A DNA stretch of 64,000 nucleotides. Source: Desulfovibrio sp. X2 (lineage in GTDB: Bacteria > Desulfobacterota > Desulfovibrionia > Desulfovibrionales > Desulfovibrionaceae). Under the pieces are notes generated by a model. It saw nothing but the letters and a program-made list of their open reading frames with translations, was not told the origin of the DNA and searched no databases. Below are positions 12,491 to 22,130 of the stretch, piece after piece. The translations under genes were made by a program, and so were the position numbers. How positions within the stretch are numbered: position 1 is the stretch's first letter; every line of letters begins with the position of its first letter. The stretch covers positions 85,649 through 149,648 of the forward strand of contig NZ_ATHV01000044.1 in NCBI RefSeq assembly GCF_000422205.1. The letters are read 5' to 3'.

Positions 12491-15064
12491 ATGGCGAAGT
12501 TCACGGTCAACGGCCGGGAATACACGGTGGAAGTGGATCCCCAGATGCCCATGCTCTGGGTCCTGCGCGACGTTCTCGACATCACCGGGCCGAAGTTCGG
12601 CTGCGGCAAGGGGCAGTGCTGGGGCTGCACGGTGCTCCTCGACGGCAAGGCGAGGCCCTCGTGCACGCTCAAGGCCAAGGACGCCGAGGGCGCGGCCGTC
12701 ACGACCATCGAGGGCATCGCCGAGGACCATCCGGTGAAGCGGGCCTGGGTGGCGGAGCAGGTGCCGCAGTGCGGCTACTGCCAGCCGGGCCAGATCCTGC
12801 AGGCCGTGGCCCTGCTGGCGGAGAACCCGGAGCCGGACGACGCGGCCGTGGCCAAGGCCATGCAGAAGAACCTCTGCCGCTGCGGTACCTACACGCGCAT
12901 AGCCGCGGCCGTGCGCCGCGCGGCCAAAGAGATGGCCGGGAAGGGCGCGACCCCGGAGGTCTCGCTTCCCGGCGACGGGGAGGCGCCCGCGCCCGTCTTT
13001 TCCCCCAACCCCTTCGTACGCGTCGCGGCCGACGGCACGGTCACGGTGCTCGTAAAGCATTTGGAGGCCGGCCAGGGCGCCTACACCGGGCTCGCCACCC
13101 TGGTGGCCGAGGAGATGGACGCGGCCTGGGAGCAGATGCGCGCCGAGGGCGCGCCCGCGGACGAGCGGCTCTACAACAACCTCTTCTTCGGCCCCATGCA
13201 GGGCACGGGCGGGAGCACGGCCATCGCCAACTCCTTCGAGCAGTACCGCACGGCCGGGGCCGAGGCGCGGGCGCTGCTCGTGGCCGCCGCGGCCGAGGAG
13301 TGGGACGTGCCCGCGGCGGAGATCGACGTGGCGAAGGGCGTGGTGCGCCACGGCCCGAGCGGCCGGGAGGCGGGCTTCGGCGGGCTCGCGGCCAAGGCCG
13401 AGGCCCTGAGGGAGGAAAAGGGAGCCCGAAACGGGCGCGACATCCCCCTCAAGAACCCGGCCGACTTCGGCCTCATCGGCCGCCAGGACGAGCGACTGGA
13501 CATTCCCGCCAAGGTGGCGGGCCGGGCGCGGTTCGCCATGGACGTGCGCCTGCCCGGCATGCTCACGGCCGTGGTGGCCCGGCCGCCGCGCTTCGGCGGC
13601 CGGGTGAAGTCCTTCGACCCCGCCGAGGCCCTCGATACGCCCGGCGTGCGCGAGGTGGTGGAGATCCCCCAGGGGGTGGCCGTGGTGGCCGAGAACACCT
13701 GGGCTGCGCTGCGCGGCCGCGAGGCGCTTTCCATCGAGTGGGACGATGCAGGGGCCGAGTCGCGCGGCTCGGAGGAGCTGTTCGCCGAGTACCGCGAGGC
13801 GGTCTCCGGCGAGGGGCTCTTGGCGCGGCGCGACGGCGACGCGGCCAAGGCGCTCGCGCAGGCGGCCAAGACCGTGGAGGCGGTCTTCGAGTTCCCCTAC
13901 CTGGCCCACGCCCCGCTCGAGCCGCTGAACTGCGTGGCGCGCATGACGGACGAGGGACGCCTGGAGATCTTCGCGGGCGACCAGTTCCAGACCGTGGACC
14001 AGCAGAACGCGGCCAACGCCGCCGGGCTCGACCGGCGGCAGGTGGACATCCGCACGGTCTTCGCGGGCGGCAGCTTCGGCAGGCGGGCCAACCCGCCCTC
14101 GGACTACGTCAGCGAGGCCGCGCAGGTGCTGCGCGCCCTGAAGGAGCCCGCGCCCGTGCACCTGGTCTGGAGCCGCGAGGACGACATCCGGGGCGGCCGC
14201 TACCGGCCGCTCTACGTGCACTCCATCCGGGCCGGGCTCGACGCCGAGGGCCGCCTCACGGCCTGGGAGCAGCACATCGCGGGGCAGTCCCTGACGCTGT
14301 ACACGCCCTTCGAGGCCATGGCGGTCAAGGACGGCATCGACATGACCACGGTGGAGGGCGCGGCGGACCTGCCCTACGCCGTGCCCGGCCTCACCGTGGC
14401 GCAGCACACCATGGAGACGGGCGTGACCACGCTGTGGTGGCGCTCCGTGGGCCATTCGCACTCGGCCTTCGCGGTGGAGGTGGTCATGGACGAGCTGGCC
14501 CGCGCGGCCGGGCGCGATCCCCTGGAGTTCCGCCGCGACCTGCTCGCCGGGCATCCGCGCCACCTGGGCGTGCTGGAGCTGGCCGCGGACAAGGCGGGCT
14601 GGGGCTCGCCCCTGCCCGAGGGGCACGCGCGCGGGCTCGCGGTGCACGAGTCCTTCGGCTCCTTCGTGGCCCACGTGGCCGAGATCGCCCCGGCGGAGGA
14701 CGGCGGCTTCAGCGTGGAGCGCGTGGTCTGCGCCGTGGACTGCGGCCGGGTCGTGAACCCGGCCGTCGTGCGCGCCCAGATGGAGGGCGGCATCACCTTC
14801 GGCCTGTCAGCCGCCTGGGAGGAGGGCGTGACCCTGGAAGAGGGGCGCGTCAAGGAATCGAACTTCCACGACTACAAGGTCCTGCGCTTCGCGCGCAGGC
14901 CCAAGCGCATCGAGGTGCACGTGGTGGAGTCGAGCGAGCCGCCCACCGGCGTGGGCGAGCCGGGTGTGCCGCCCATCGCCCCGGCCGTGGCCAACGCGCT
15001 CTTCGCGGCCACGGGCAGGCGCATCCGCCGCCTGCCCTGGGGCGCGGGCGCGAAGCAGGGCTAG
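12491..15064 (+). CDS. IorA-IorB fusion, molybdenum hydroxylase (isoquinoline 1-oxidoreductase-like)
   Basis: 857 residues joining an IorA-type iron-sulfur subunit to an IorB-type molybdopterin subunit. Residues 1-155 hold two [2Fe-2S] sites: CGKGQCWGC plus a later Cys, and CGYC plus CRC. From about 175 the large subunit follows, starting with the IorB-like [14 protein letters not shown] segment and ending with GVGEPG, where Glu823 matches the catalytic glutamate of molybdenum hydroxylases. There is no FAD domain, so electrons leave through the clusters to an external carrier. IorB proteins are usually separate and often exported with a twin-arginine signal; here no export signal precedes the fusion, so it should be cytoplasmic. 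It is not the Desulfovibrio Mop aldehyde oxidoreductase type, whose large domain reads differently, though aldehyde oxidation remains the best guess given the alcohol dehydrogenase nearby. The start ATG has GGAGGA upstream. Confidence 0.82.
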   Translation: MAKFTVNGREYTVEVDPQMPMLWVLRDVLDITGPKFGCGKGQCWGCTVLLDGKARPSCTLKAKDAEGAAVTTIEGIAEDHPVKRAWVAEQVPQCGYCQPGQILQAVALLAENPEPDDAAVAKAMQKNLCRCGTYTRIAAAVRRAAKEMAGKGATPEVSLPGDGEAPAPVFSPNPFVRVAADGTVTVLVKHLEAGQGAYTGLATLVAEEMDAAWEQMRAEGAPADERLYNNLFFGPMQGTGGSTAIANSFEQYRTAGAEARALLVAAAAEEWDVPAAEIDVAKGVVRHGPSGREAGFGGLAAKAEALREEKGARNGRDIPLKNPADFGLIGRQDERLDIPAKVAGRARFAMDVRLPGMLTAVVARPPRFGGRVKSFDPAEALDTPGVREVVEIPQGVAVVAENTWAALRGREALSIEWDDAGAESRGSEELFAEYREAVSGEGLLARRDGDAAKALAQAAKTVEAVFEFPYLAHAPLEPLNCVARMTDEGRLEIFAGDQFQTVDQQNAANAAGLDRRQVDIRTVFAGGSFGRRANPPSDYVSEAAQVLRALKEPAPVHLVWSREDDIRGGRYRPLYVHSIRAGLDAEGRLTAWEQHIAGQSLTLYTPFEAMAVKDGIDMTTVEGAADLPYAVPGLTVAQHTMETGVTTLWWRSVGHSHSAFAVEVVMDELARAAGRDPLEFRRDLLAGHPRHLGVLELAADKAGWGSPLPEGHARGLAVHESFGSFVAHVAEIAPAEDGGFSVERVVCAVDCGRVVNPAVVRAQMEGGITFGLSAAWEEGVTLEEGRVKESNFHDYKVLRFARRPKRIEVHVVESSEPPTGVGEPGVPPIAPAVANALFAATGRRIRRLPWGAGAKQG

Positions 15065-16485
15065 GGAAACACGCCGAGCAGGCGGCCCCAGAGGTAGTGC
15101 AGGGGCAGGAGCAGCACCGCGGCCAGGACGAAGTAGGTCAGGAACATGGGCATGACCTTGGACAGCGGCACCCGGCCCAGGGACAGGGCCACGATGAGCG
15201 GCGGCGCCTGGTAGAGGAAGGGGAAGACCACCCAGGCGGGCACCTGGGCCATGAGCACGCTCTGAAGCGGCCAGCCGCTGGCCTGGGCCAGGGTGGCGGC
15301 CAGGGGCGTGAGCACGGCCGGGGCGGCCGGGTGGCAGGTGCACAACGAGACGGCCGCGCCGATGGCCAGCAGCGCGGCGTAGGCCGGGAAGCCGCCGTGC
15401 GGCACGAAGCCCGCGATGAGCCTGCCCGCCTCATCGGCCAGGCCGATCCTGGCGGCCACGGCGCCCATGCCCGTGACGCCCGCGATGAACAGCCAGGGCG
15501 CGAAATTGACGCGCTCGAGCAGGTCGCCCGGGCTGCCCATGGTGGGCAGGAAGCAGAGCACGGCCGCGCCCAGCGCCACCCAGGCCGGGGCGATGCCGTG
15601 CAGCGAGTCCGTGGCCCACAGCACCAGGGTCGCCAGCAGCACCACGGAGAGGACGCCTTCCTCGCGCGACCAGGGCCTGGGCTCGGCCGCCTTGCGCTCG
15701 TGGCCCGGGGCCTCGCTGAAGAAGAACGGCAGCAGCAGGATGCACAAGGCCGCGCTGCCCAGCCCGAGCACCGGATAGTTGAGCAGCCAGTAGTCGCCGT
15801 AGTGGATGGGCAGGCCGTAGATGCTCTCGCTGGCGCCCGCCATGACCATGTTGGGCACGTTGCTGGTGAGGATGGCGAAGGCGGGCAGGGTCGAGCCGAG
15901 GGCCGCGGCCGCGATGACCCCCATGCGGCCGCGCGAGTCCGGCCCGAAGCCGAGGTTCTCGGCCAGCCCTGCGGCGATGGGCGTGACCAGCACGGCGCGG
16001 GCCATGGACGAGGGGATGAAGTAGGCCAGGCCCATGCCCACGGCCACGAGCAGGGCCATGAGCGCGGCGTAGCCGCCCGAGAAGCGCGAGAGGCACAGCC
16101 GCACCATGCGGCCCGCAAGGCCTGAGCGGCGGATGGCCGCGCCGAGGATGAGCCCGCCGAAGGCCAGCCAGACCGCGCTGGACTGGAAGCCCGAGAAGAC
16201 CACGTCCGCCGGGGCCAGCCGGAAGACCATGCACACGAGGAAGAAGAGCAGCGCGGTGACGAACTCCGGCAGCGTGCCCAGGGCCCAGAAGCCCACGGCC
16301 AGGACGATGGCCGAGCTGCCGCGCACCAGGGCGGGCGTGAGCCCGTGCTGCGCGAGCAGGGAGGGGGCCAGCAGCGAGGGCGCGGCGAGCACGGCCGCGG
16401 CGACGAGCACCACGAGCCAGGCGAGCAGATGGCGGAGGCCCGGGCGGCGCGGCGGGAGCAGGGGGGCGGAAGCCTGGTCGGCCAT
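15061..16485 (-). CDS. DASS/SLC13-type anion transporter
   Basis: 474 residues with about 11-12 hydrophobic helices, related to the divalent anion:sodium symporters. Two similar halves are visible. The sites that read SNTA in the best-known members are changed to TSNVPNM (first half) and CTCHPAAPA (second half), so the substrate may differ from citrate or succinate. AGGTG precedes ATG 16485. The stop codon overlaps the stop of the convergent IorA-IorB fusion by four bases, and the start is 155 bases from the divergent alcohol dehydrogenase. This tight arrangement suggests import or export of an organic acid connected with those two enzymes. Confidence 0.75.
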   Translation of the reverse strand: MADQASAPLLPPRRPGLRHLLAWLVVLVAAAVLAAPSLLAPSLLAQHGLTPALVRGSSAIVLAVGFWALGTLPEFVTALLFFLVCMVFRLAPADVVFSGFQSSAVWLAFGGLILGAAIRRSGLAGRMVRLCLSRFSGGYAALMALLVAVGMGLAYFIPSSMARAVLVTPIAAGLAENLGFGPDSRGRMGVIAAAALGSTLPAFAILTSNVPNMVMAGASESIYGLPIHYGDYWLLNYPVLGLGSAALCILLLPFFFSEAPGHERKAAEPRPWSREEGVLSVVLLATLVLWATDSLHGIAPAWVALGAAVLCFLPTMGSPGDLLERVNFAPWLFIAGVTGMGAVAARIGLADEAGRLIAGFVPHGGFPAYAALLAIGAAVSLCTCHPAAPAVLTPLAATLAQASGWPLQSVLMAQVPAWVVFPFLYQAPPLIVALSLGRVPLSKVMPMFLTYFVLAAVLLLPLHYLWGRLLGVFP

Positions 16486-16640
16486 GCAAAGGCACCTTTT
16501 TTCAGCGGTTGCGCGCGAAAGTTGCGTACGGCACGGCAAGGAGTATCATCAAGGAGCCCGGGCGTCTTCCGTGTCCAGGACAGGCGATTTCGCGAAACGG
16601 ACAGGCGCGGCGCCGGGGGAGATCACGAGCGAGGTCATCC

Positions 16641-17837
16641 ATGCCCGCGAGAAAAAGTTCCGGCAAAGGTCCCGCGCCGCACGGCTCCGTTCCCCTGCGC
16701 GCGGCCGTGCTGCGCGCGGGCGGCGAGCCCCTGCGCATGGAGGATCTGCGCCTCGAGCCGCCGAGGCCCGACGAGATCCTGGTGCGGCTCGCGGCCAGCG
16801 GCGTCTGCCACACGGACATCGGCCTGTGGGAATACGGCGAATCAGGCCCCGTGATCCTGGGGCACGAGGGCGCGGGCGTGGTGCAGGCCGTGGGCGCCGA
16901 GGTGCAGGGCCTCTCCCCGGGCGACCACGTGGTGCTCTCCTACCAGTCCTGCGGCCATTGCCCCGAGTGCCTGGCCGGACGGCCCGTGCACTGCGAGAAC
17001 TTCTGGGACGCCAACTTCGGCTTCGCGCGCCTGGACGGCAGCAACGCCTATTCGGACGGCGTGCGCGGCCACTTCTTCGGCCAGTCCTCCTTCGCCACCC
17101 ACACCCTGGCCACGGCGCGCAACATCGTGCGCGTGGACAAGGACCTGCCGCTGCACCTGCTGGCCCCGCTGGGCTGCGGCCTGCAGACCGGCGCGGGCAC
17201 GGTGCTGAACTCCCTGGCCGTCGGGGCCGGGGAGAGCGTGCTGGTGCTCGGCGCGGGCTCCGTGGGGCTGGCCGCGGTCATGGCGGCGCGCATCGCGGGC
17301 GCCTCGCCCGTCATCGCCGTGGACACGGTGCCCGAGCGCCTGGCCCTGGCGGAAGAGCTGGGCGCCACGCACGCCGTGCGCACGGAGCGGGACGCGGGCG
17401 CGGCGGACGTGGCCGCGCGCATCGGGAAGATCGCCCCGCGCGGCGTGGACCACGCCGTGGAGACCACGGGGAGCGGCGCCATGCACAGCCTCTCCCTGGA
17501 CATCCTGGCCCCGGGCGGCAGCACGGCCCTGCTCACGGGCGAGGCCGCGCCCGCCTCCCTGTCCGGGGGGCGCAGGGCCATGAGCGTCATCCAGGGCGAC
17601 GCCGTGCCGCAGCGCTTCATCCCGGCCCTCATCGGGCACTTCCGCGCCGGGCGCTTCCCCTTCGACCGGCTGGTGCGCTTCTACGATTTCGCGGACGTGA
17701 ACCGGGCCATGGCCGACTCCCTGGCGGGAACGACCGTGAAGCCCGTGCTGCGCATCGCCGAGCTTTCCGAGATCGAGGCCGGGATGGCACCCCCAACACG
17801 GAGAGGGCGCGTGAGCGGGGGCCGTGATTTCGCCTGA
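16641..17837 (+). CDS. zinc-dependent alcohol dehydrogenase, aryl-alcohol type
   Basis: 398-residue medium-chain dehydrogenase. The catalytic zinc ligands are in GVCHTD and GHEGAG. The structural zinc loop is complete (CGHCPECLAGRPVHC). The nucleotide fold shows GAGSVG, followed by an acidic Asp (AVDT), which favours NAD. Overall layout resembles benzyl/aryl-alcohol dehydrogenases. A tail of about 25 residues beyond the usual end is basic and poorly conserved-looking. ATG 16641 with GAGGT upstream fits the family start; the longer frame upstream adds non-conserved sequence. The pairing with the molybdenum hydroxylase suggests alcohol to aldehyde to acid oxidation. Confidence 0.83.
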   Translation: MPARKSSGKGPAPHGSVPLRAAVLRAGGEPLRMEDLRLEPPRPDEILVRLAASGVCHTDIGLWEYGESGPVILGHEGAGVVQAVGAEVQGLSPGDHVVLSYQSCGHCPECLAGRPVHCENFWDANFGFARLDGSNAYSDGVRGHFFGQSSFATHTLATARNIVRVDKDLPLHLLAPLGCGLQTGAGTVLNSLAVGAGESVLVLGAGSVGLAAVMAARIAGASPVIAVDTVPERLALAEELGATHAVRTERDAGAADVAARIGKIAPRGVDHAVETTGSGAMHSLSLDILAPGGSTALLTGEAAPASLSGGRRAMSVIQGDAVPQRFIPALIGHFRAGRFPFDRLVRFYDFADVNRAMADSLAGTTVKPVLRIAELSEIEAGMAPPTRRGRVSGGRDFA

Positions 17838-17938
17838 AGGGGCCTGAACACCGTTTCGCGCGGCACGGCCTTGCCCTTTCCCTGTGCCGTGCTATGTTCG
17901 GACGATCTCTGCCCGTTCACCCGCACCCTGGAGACGCC

Positions 17939-18442
17939 ATGCCCCGCCTGCCCTGGAGCGACAACCTGAGCCTCGGCGTGCGCAAGCTCGACGAGCAGCA
18001 CAAGCACCTGGTCCGCTTGGCGGACGGGCTGGTCACGGCCATGCACGTCGGCAGCGGCGAGAACAAGGTGGCCACCTGCGTTGCGGAGCTGCGCGACTAC
18101 CTCTCCTCCCACTGCGCCATGGAGGAGGAGTACATGGCCCGGCTCGGCTATCCGGGGCTCGAGGAGCAGCGCGAGGCGCACCGCAACCTGGGGAAGCGGG
18201 TCCTGGTCATGCAGCAGTCGCTCTACGTGCACAGCGAGGTCACGCCCGAGGAGGTCCTGGCGCTGCTCAAGGAATGGCTCATCGGCCACCTGCTGGTCGT
18301 GGACGGGAAGTTCGGGCGCTGGCTCAAGGAGCACGCCACGGGCGAGGTGGACGGAAGCGGCGGGGACGAACAGGGCGGGAATGTCGGCCCGGCGGGCGGG
18401 CCGGGCGTGCGGGAAGACGGGGGCGGAACGGGCGCGGGCTAA
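17939..18442 (+). CDS. bacteriohemerythrin
   Basis: 167-residue non-heme di-iron O2-binding protein. The metal ligands are all present: His in LDEQHKHL, His and Glu in SSHCAMEEEYM, His in EAHRNL, and His and Asp in IGHLLVVDGKF. In Desulfovibrio-type anaerobes such proteins bind or deliver oxygen. The last 40 residues are a Gly-rich, low-complexity tail without known role. GGAG lies before the start. Its stop codon interlocks with that of queD on the other strand. Confidence 0.88.
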   Translation: MPRLPWSDNLSLGVRKLDEQHKHLVRLADGLVTAMHVGSGENKVATCVAELRDYLSSHCAMEEEYMARLGYPGLEEQREAHRNLGKRVLVMQQSLYVHSEVTPEEVLALLKEWLIGHLLVVDGKFGRWLKEHATGEVDGSGGDEQGGNVGPAGGPGVREDGGGTGAG

Positions 18443-18825
18443 CCCTTGCCGCCGCGCCCCTCTCCGCGCCCCTCACCCCTGAAGACGGCCCCGGAGGTGG
18501 GCGTCTCGCGGACCACGAGGCAGGAGAGGGCAGGCAGTCGGGACTTCAGCTGCGGCCAGAGCCAGCGGGCGATGTTCTCGCTGGTCGGGTTCTCGAGCCC
18601 CTCGATGTCGTTCAGGTAGGCGTGGTCCAGGCGGGCGATGACCGGCTTGGCGGTTTCCTTGATGTCCCCGAAGTCCAGGACCCAGCCCGAGGCCTCCTCG
18701 ACCTCGCCGCTCACGTGCACCTCCACCTGGAAGGTGTGGCCGTGCAGGTTGCCGCACTTGTGCCCCTCGGGCACGCAGGGCAGGCGGTGGGCCGCGTCGA
18801 AGCTGAGGGTCACGTAGATGTCCAT
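18439..18825 (-). CDS. queD: 6-carboxy-5,6,7,8-tetrahydropterin synthase
   Basis: QueD makes 6-carboxytetrahydropterin from 7,8-dihydroneopterin triphosphate in the queuosine pathway. The 128-residue protein has the zinc-binding histidines (FDAAHRL and LHGHTFQVEV) and the catalytic Cys in KCGNLHGH. ATG 18825 has AGGTGGA upstream. It is the last gene of queF-queC-queE-queD, 47 bases after queE. The C-terminal dozen residues are Gly/Arg/Glu-rich and unusual. Confidence 0.93.
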   Translation of the reverse strand: MDIYVTLSFDAAHRLPCVPEGHKCGNLHGHTFQVEVHVSGEVEEASGWVLDFGDIKETAKPVIARLDHAYLNDIEGLENPTSENIARWLWPQLKSRLPALSCLVVRETPTSGAVFRGEGRGEGRGGKG

Positions 18826-18872
18826 CTGTTCCACCTGTGCTGATCCGGTCTGAAATTTTACGGGGCCCCGGG

Positions 18873-19538
18873 CTAGGGGATCCCGATGTACTTGTGCGTC
18901 TGAAGGCTCAGGCGCCACACGGGCCGCGCGAGGCAGGCGCGCACCGCCTCGGCGCTCGCCCCGGCGCGGGCGTCTTCGCCGCGCCCACCGCTGCCGCAGG
19001 GCTGCAGGAAGAAGTGGGCGAAGTCCAGGCGCTCGAATTCCGCCAGGTCGTCCGGGCCCAGGCCCTGCTGCGGCCAGACGAGCTTCAGCTCCTGGCCCGC
19101 GCGCGTGGCGAGTTGCATGCCCGCCTTGGGGCTGATGGTGACCCAATCGAGCCCCGGGGGCAAGGGCAGGGTGCCGTTGCTCTCCACGGCCAGCTCGCAA
19201 CCCACGGCGTGCAGGCGCGCGATCAGCGCCTCGTCCAGCTGCAGCGCGGGCTCGCCGCCGGTGAAGACCACGTAGGGCCGGTAGGCCGGGTGCGCGAAGG
19301 CGGGGAAATGCGCCAGGATCGCGGCCGCGAGCTCGTCGGCCGTGGCGAAGACCCCGCCGCCCGGGCCGTTCGTGCCCGTGAAGTCCGTGTCGCAGAAGGG
19401 GCAGGCCGCGGTCGCGCGGTCCTCGGCCCTGCCGCTCCACAGGTTGCAGCCGGAGAAGCGGCAGAACACGGCCGCCCGGCCCGCGCGCGCCCCCTCGCCC
19501 TGCAGGGTGTAAAAGATCTCCTTGACCCGGTAGGCCAT
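18873..19538 (-). CDS. queE: 7-carboxy-7-deazaguanine synthase (radical SAM)
   Basis: QueE rearranges 6-carboxytetrahydropterin to 7-carboxy-7-deazaguanine. The 221-residue protein has the cluster cysteines in a CX14CX2C spacing (SGCNLW to ACPFCDTDF) instead of CX3CX2C, the variant known from some proteobacterial QueE proteins such as that of Burkholderia multivorans. FTGGEP is the SAM-binding GGE motif. Its ATG overlaps the queC stop (ATGA), so the two are translationally coupled. Confidence 0.92.
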   Translation of the reverse strand: MAYRVKEIFYTLQGEGARAGRAAVFCRFSGCNLWSGRAEDRATAACPFCDTDFTGTNGPGGGVFATADELAAAILAHFPAFAHPAYRPYVVFTGGEPALQLDEALIARLHAVGCELAVESNGTLPLPPGLDWVTISPKAGMQLATRAGQELKLVWPQQGLGPDDLAEFERLDFAHFFLQPCGSGGRGEDARAGASAEAVRACLARPVWRLSLQTHKYIGIP

Positions 19539-20257
19539 CAGCTTTTCGTCTTGCCCGCCGCGTAGGCCTCGTAGCCCCTGGCGCGCAGCTCGCAGGCCGG
19601 GCACTCGCCGCAGCCGTGGCCCCAGGGGTGCAGCTCGCCGCGCTCGCCCAGGTAGCAGGTGTGGGTGCGCGAGACCACCAGGTCCACGAACTCCTGTCCG
19701 CCCAGCTCCTCGGCCAGCCGCCAGGTGGCGGCCTTGTCGATCCACATGAGCGGCGTGTGGACCACGAAGCGCGTCTCCATCCCTAGGTTGATGGCCACCT
19801 GCATGGCCTTGACGGTGTCGTCGCGGCAGTCCGGGTAGCCGGAGAAGTCCGTCTCGCACACGCCGATGACGATGTGCCGGATGTTGCGGCGGTAGGCGTA
19901 GGCCGCGGCCGCGGTGAGGAAGACGAGGTTCCTGCCCGGCACGAAGGTGTTGGGCAGGCCGCTCTCGGCCATTTGGACCTCGATCTCCTCGGTCAGGGCC
20001 GTGCCGCCGATCTCCTTGAACAGGCCGAGGTGCAGGGTCTGGTCGGCGTCCAGGCGCGCGGCCCAGTCCGGCGAGAGCTCGGCCATGGCGCCGAGCACGT
20101 CCTGGCGGCAGGTGAGCTCCACGGCGTGGCGCTGGCCGTAGTCGAAGCCGAGGGTGGCCACGCGGGAGAAGCGCGCCAGCGCCCAGGCCAGGCAGGTCGT
20201 GGAGTCCTGACCGCCGGAGAAGACGACCAGGGCGGATTCGTCGCAAAGGCCGGCCAT
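19538..20257 (-). CDS. queC: 7-cyano-7-deazaguanine synthase (preQ0 synthase)
   Basis: QueC converts 7-carboxy-7-deazaguanine to preQ0 with ATP and ammonia. The 239-residue protein shows the N-terminal PP-loop SGGQDST, the FDYGQRH segment and a C-terminal zinc knuckle (HGCGECPAC with an earlier Cys in HTCYLGE). AGGAAG upstream of ATG 20257 lies in the end of queF, two bases away. Confidence 0.94.
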   Translation of the reverse strand: MAGLCDESALVVFSGGQDSTTCLAWALARFSRVATLGFDYGQRHAVELTCRQDVLGAMAELSPDWAARLDADQTLHLGLFKEIGGTALTEEIEVQMAESGLPNTFVPGRNLVFLTAAAAYAYRRNIRHIVIGVCETDFSGYPDCRDDTVKAMQVAINLGMETRFVVHTPLMWIDKAATWRLAEELGGQEFVDLVVSRTHTCYLGERGELHPWGHGCGECPACELRARGYEAYAAGKTKS

Positions 20258-20259
20258 GC

Positions 20260-20679
20260 CTACTTCCTGTACTCGGCGTCCACCACCAGATGGATGCCGC
20301 CGCGCGGGTTGAAGTCTCCCGTCACCTTGAGCCAGCGCGGCGAAAGCGCCGCCGCGAGGTCGTCGCAGATGCGGTTGGTGATGCTCTCCATGAAGCAGCC
20401 CGCGTTGCGGAAGGCCGCGAAGTAGAGCTTCAGCGACTTGGTCTCCACGCAGAGCTTGTCCGGCGTGTACTGGATGGTGATGGTCGCGAAGTCCGGCTGG
20501 CCGGTCTTGGGGCACAGGGAGGTGAACTCCGGAAACGTCAGCGTGACCACGTAGTCCCGCTCGGGATAGCGGTTGTCGAAGGTGTCCAGGATCTCCCCGG
20601 ACGGATCGGAATAGTTGTGCTCCACCTCGCTGCTGCCCAGGTGGCGCAGGCGGCTCACGTCGTCGTTCGTCTCGGCCAT
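20260..20679 (-). CDS. queF: NADPH-dependent preQ0 reductase
   Basis: QueF reduces preQ0 to preQ1. At 139 residues it is the short unimodular (YkvM) type. The catalytic Cys lies in [13 protein letters not shown], the substrate Glu region in [10 protein letters not shown], and the FMESI segment follows. GGAGG precedes the start. It is the first gene of the operon. No preQ1 riboswitch-like pseudoknot was recognised in the 202 bases upstream. Confidence 0.94.
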   Translation of the reverse strand: MAETNDDVSRLRHLGSSEVEHNYSDPSGEILDTFDNRYPERDYVVTLTFPEFTSLCPKTGQPDFATITIQYTPDKLCVETKSLKLYFAAFRNAGCFMESITNRICDDLAAALSPRWLKVTGDFNPRGGIHLVVDAEYRK

Positions 20680-20881
20680 TGCGGCCCTCCTCGGGAAAAA
20701 TATCGTCCCGCGCGGCCTCTTCGGACGGCACGCGCGCGGCCCTTCACGGTCCGCCTGCGTGCGATTGCATCGGCTGACCCGAAGCGCGCGCGAAGGCCAT
20801 CATCTAAAACAGCCGGGGCCTGTGCGCAAGCGGGGGCAGAGGCATGTCCGCGGAAGAAGAAACGGGCGGGCGGAGGAGCGC

Positions 20882-21856
20882 CTACTGCACGGGCTGCGCC
20901 ACGACCACGGAGCGCGTTCCCTGGGGCAGGCCGGGCCAGTCGAGTTCGGCCAGCGGCCAGACGAACCAGAGGATGCCCTTGTCGCCGACCACGTCGGTGC
21001 GCTCCTTGCCGTTGGCGAAGGCGTCGTGCCACGTTCCGGGCCGGACCTCGGCGCGGCCGCCGTTTCCGGCACCATCGAGCGCCCGCGTGACGTCCGCGAC
21101 GCTCGATGACGAGGCGTAGCAGCGCAGCCCCACCTGGAGGTAGCCGTTGCCGCTCGCGATGGAGGCCATGTCCCGCGCGAGGTCCGCCGGGCACGCCGTC
21201 TCGGCCAGGGGAACGCGCGCGGCGGTCGCGGCGACGGCGTCGAGCAGCGGCTTGTACTCCGCCTCGCTGACGAAGACCTTGAAGTTCCCGAGAAATGCCC
21301 TGATCTGGGCGTCCCCGGCATAGTCGTAGTCCGAGCGGACGGTCACGTTCACATCGACCAGCCGGTCGCCGTCGATGATCTCGAAGCCGACGATGCGCAG
21401 CAGTGTCTTGCCGCTCCTGCTCCGGTGCACGAAGTCGTACAGGCAGCGCGGGCCGAAGCCGGGGAAGACGTCCCAGTCGAGCTGGAGGTCCTTTTCGTCC
21501 ACCCCGAGCGTGGCCGCGAAGGAACGCACGGCGCTCTCGAGGGCCGCGCGCCTGGCGTCGCTTCCGGACAGTTGCGCCAGGGACGGCTCGGTGATGGCCG
21601 AAAGGATGAATCGCGCCGCCACGCCGCTTTTGCGCACGTAGACGTAGGACGTGCCCTGAAGCCCCCCGGGCGCCGCGTCCACCGCCGTGGGCGCGCCGGG
21701 AAAGGCCGCCCCGTAGCGTCCGTCCGGCGAGGTCCAGGCCGCCTGCTCCGCGAGCGCGACCAACGGGACGGCGCCCAGGAGGAGGCAGGCCGCGCAGAGG
21801 ACCGCGACGGGGCGAAGGGCGGCGAGGAGAGAGGTGAGCGGCGTGCGTGTCGTCAT
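20882..21856 (-). CDS. secreted protein of unknown function
   Basis: 324 residues with an N-terminal signal peptide (hydrophobic VAVLCAACLLLGAVPLVALA, cleavage near residue 37). The rest is soluble; an N-terminal module (AAWTSPDGRYGAAFPGAP start) resembles the many small periplasmic proteins that begin with a Gly/Phe/Pro-rich strand. No catalytic motif was recognised. The start ATG 21856 was chosen for the signal peptide; the open frame continues upstream through the tRNA and is not coding there. It stands between the tRNA terminator and queF on the same strand. Confidence 0.65.
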   Translation of the reverse strand: MTTRTPLTSLLAALRPVAVLCAACLLLGAVPLVALAEQAAWTSPDGRYGAAFPGAPTAVDAAPGGLQGTSYVYVRKSGVAARFILSAITEPSLAQLSGSDARRAALESAVRSFAATLGVDEKDLQLDWDVFPGFGPRCLYDFVHRSRSGKTLLRIVGFEIIDGDRLVDVNVTVRSDYDYAGDAQIRAFLGNFKVFVSEAEYKPLLDAVAATAARVPLAETACPADLARDMASIASGNGYLQVGLRCYASSSSVADVTRALDGAGNGGRAEVRPGTWHDAFANGKERTDVVGDKGILWFVWPLAELDWPGLPQGTRSVVVAQPVQ

Positions 21857-21919
21857 GGGCCGAAAATAGCCGGAGAGGCCGGACAGCTCAATCGCTTCCC
21901 GCGCGATGCCCGCGACAAA

Positions 21920-21955
21920 GAAAAAGGGCTTGCTGGATTTCTCCTGCAAGCCCTT
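21920..21955 (-). terminator. rho-independent terminator of the initiator tRNA
   Basis: On the minus strand AAGGGCTTGC pairs perfectly with GCAAGCCCTT (stem 21924-21933 / 21946-21955, 12-base loop) and runs into a T tract (complement of 21920-21925). It lies nine bases past the tRNA 3' end. Confidence 0.88.
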
Positions 21956-21963
21956 GATTTCTT

Positions 21964-22040
<77 letters not shown>

Positions 22041-22130
22041 TCACGAAGGAAGGTGTATGTACTTACGGTGCGGCTGACTGTCAACCCCAATCTTTACTTT
22101 TTTACGCGCCTCAATTAGACGGGGACGGTC

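Noticed and set aside
12215..14674. Minus-strand frame opposite the molybdenum hydroxylase
   Set aside because: His/Gly/Arg-rich shadow; starts and stops do not fit any promoter or ribosome site.
12491..15064. Identity as the Desulfovibrio Mop aldehyde oxidoreductase
   Set aside because: The large domain follows the IorB pattern ([14 protein letters not shown] and the [16 protein letters not shown] region), not the Mop pattern.
20680..20881. preQ1 riboswitch before queF
   Set aside because: No short C-rich/A-rich pseudoknot pattern of known preQ1 classes could be read.
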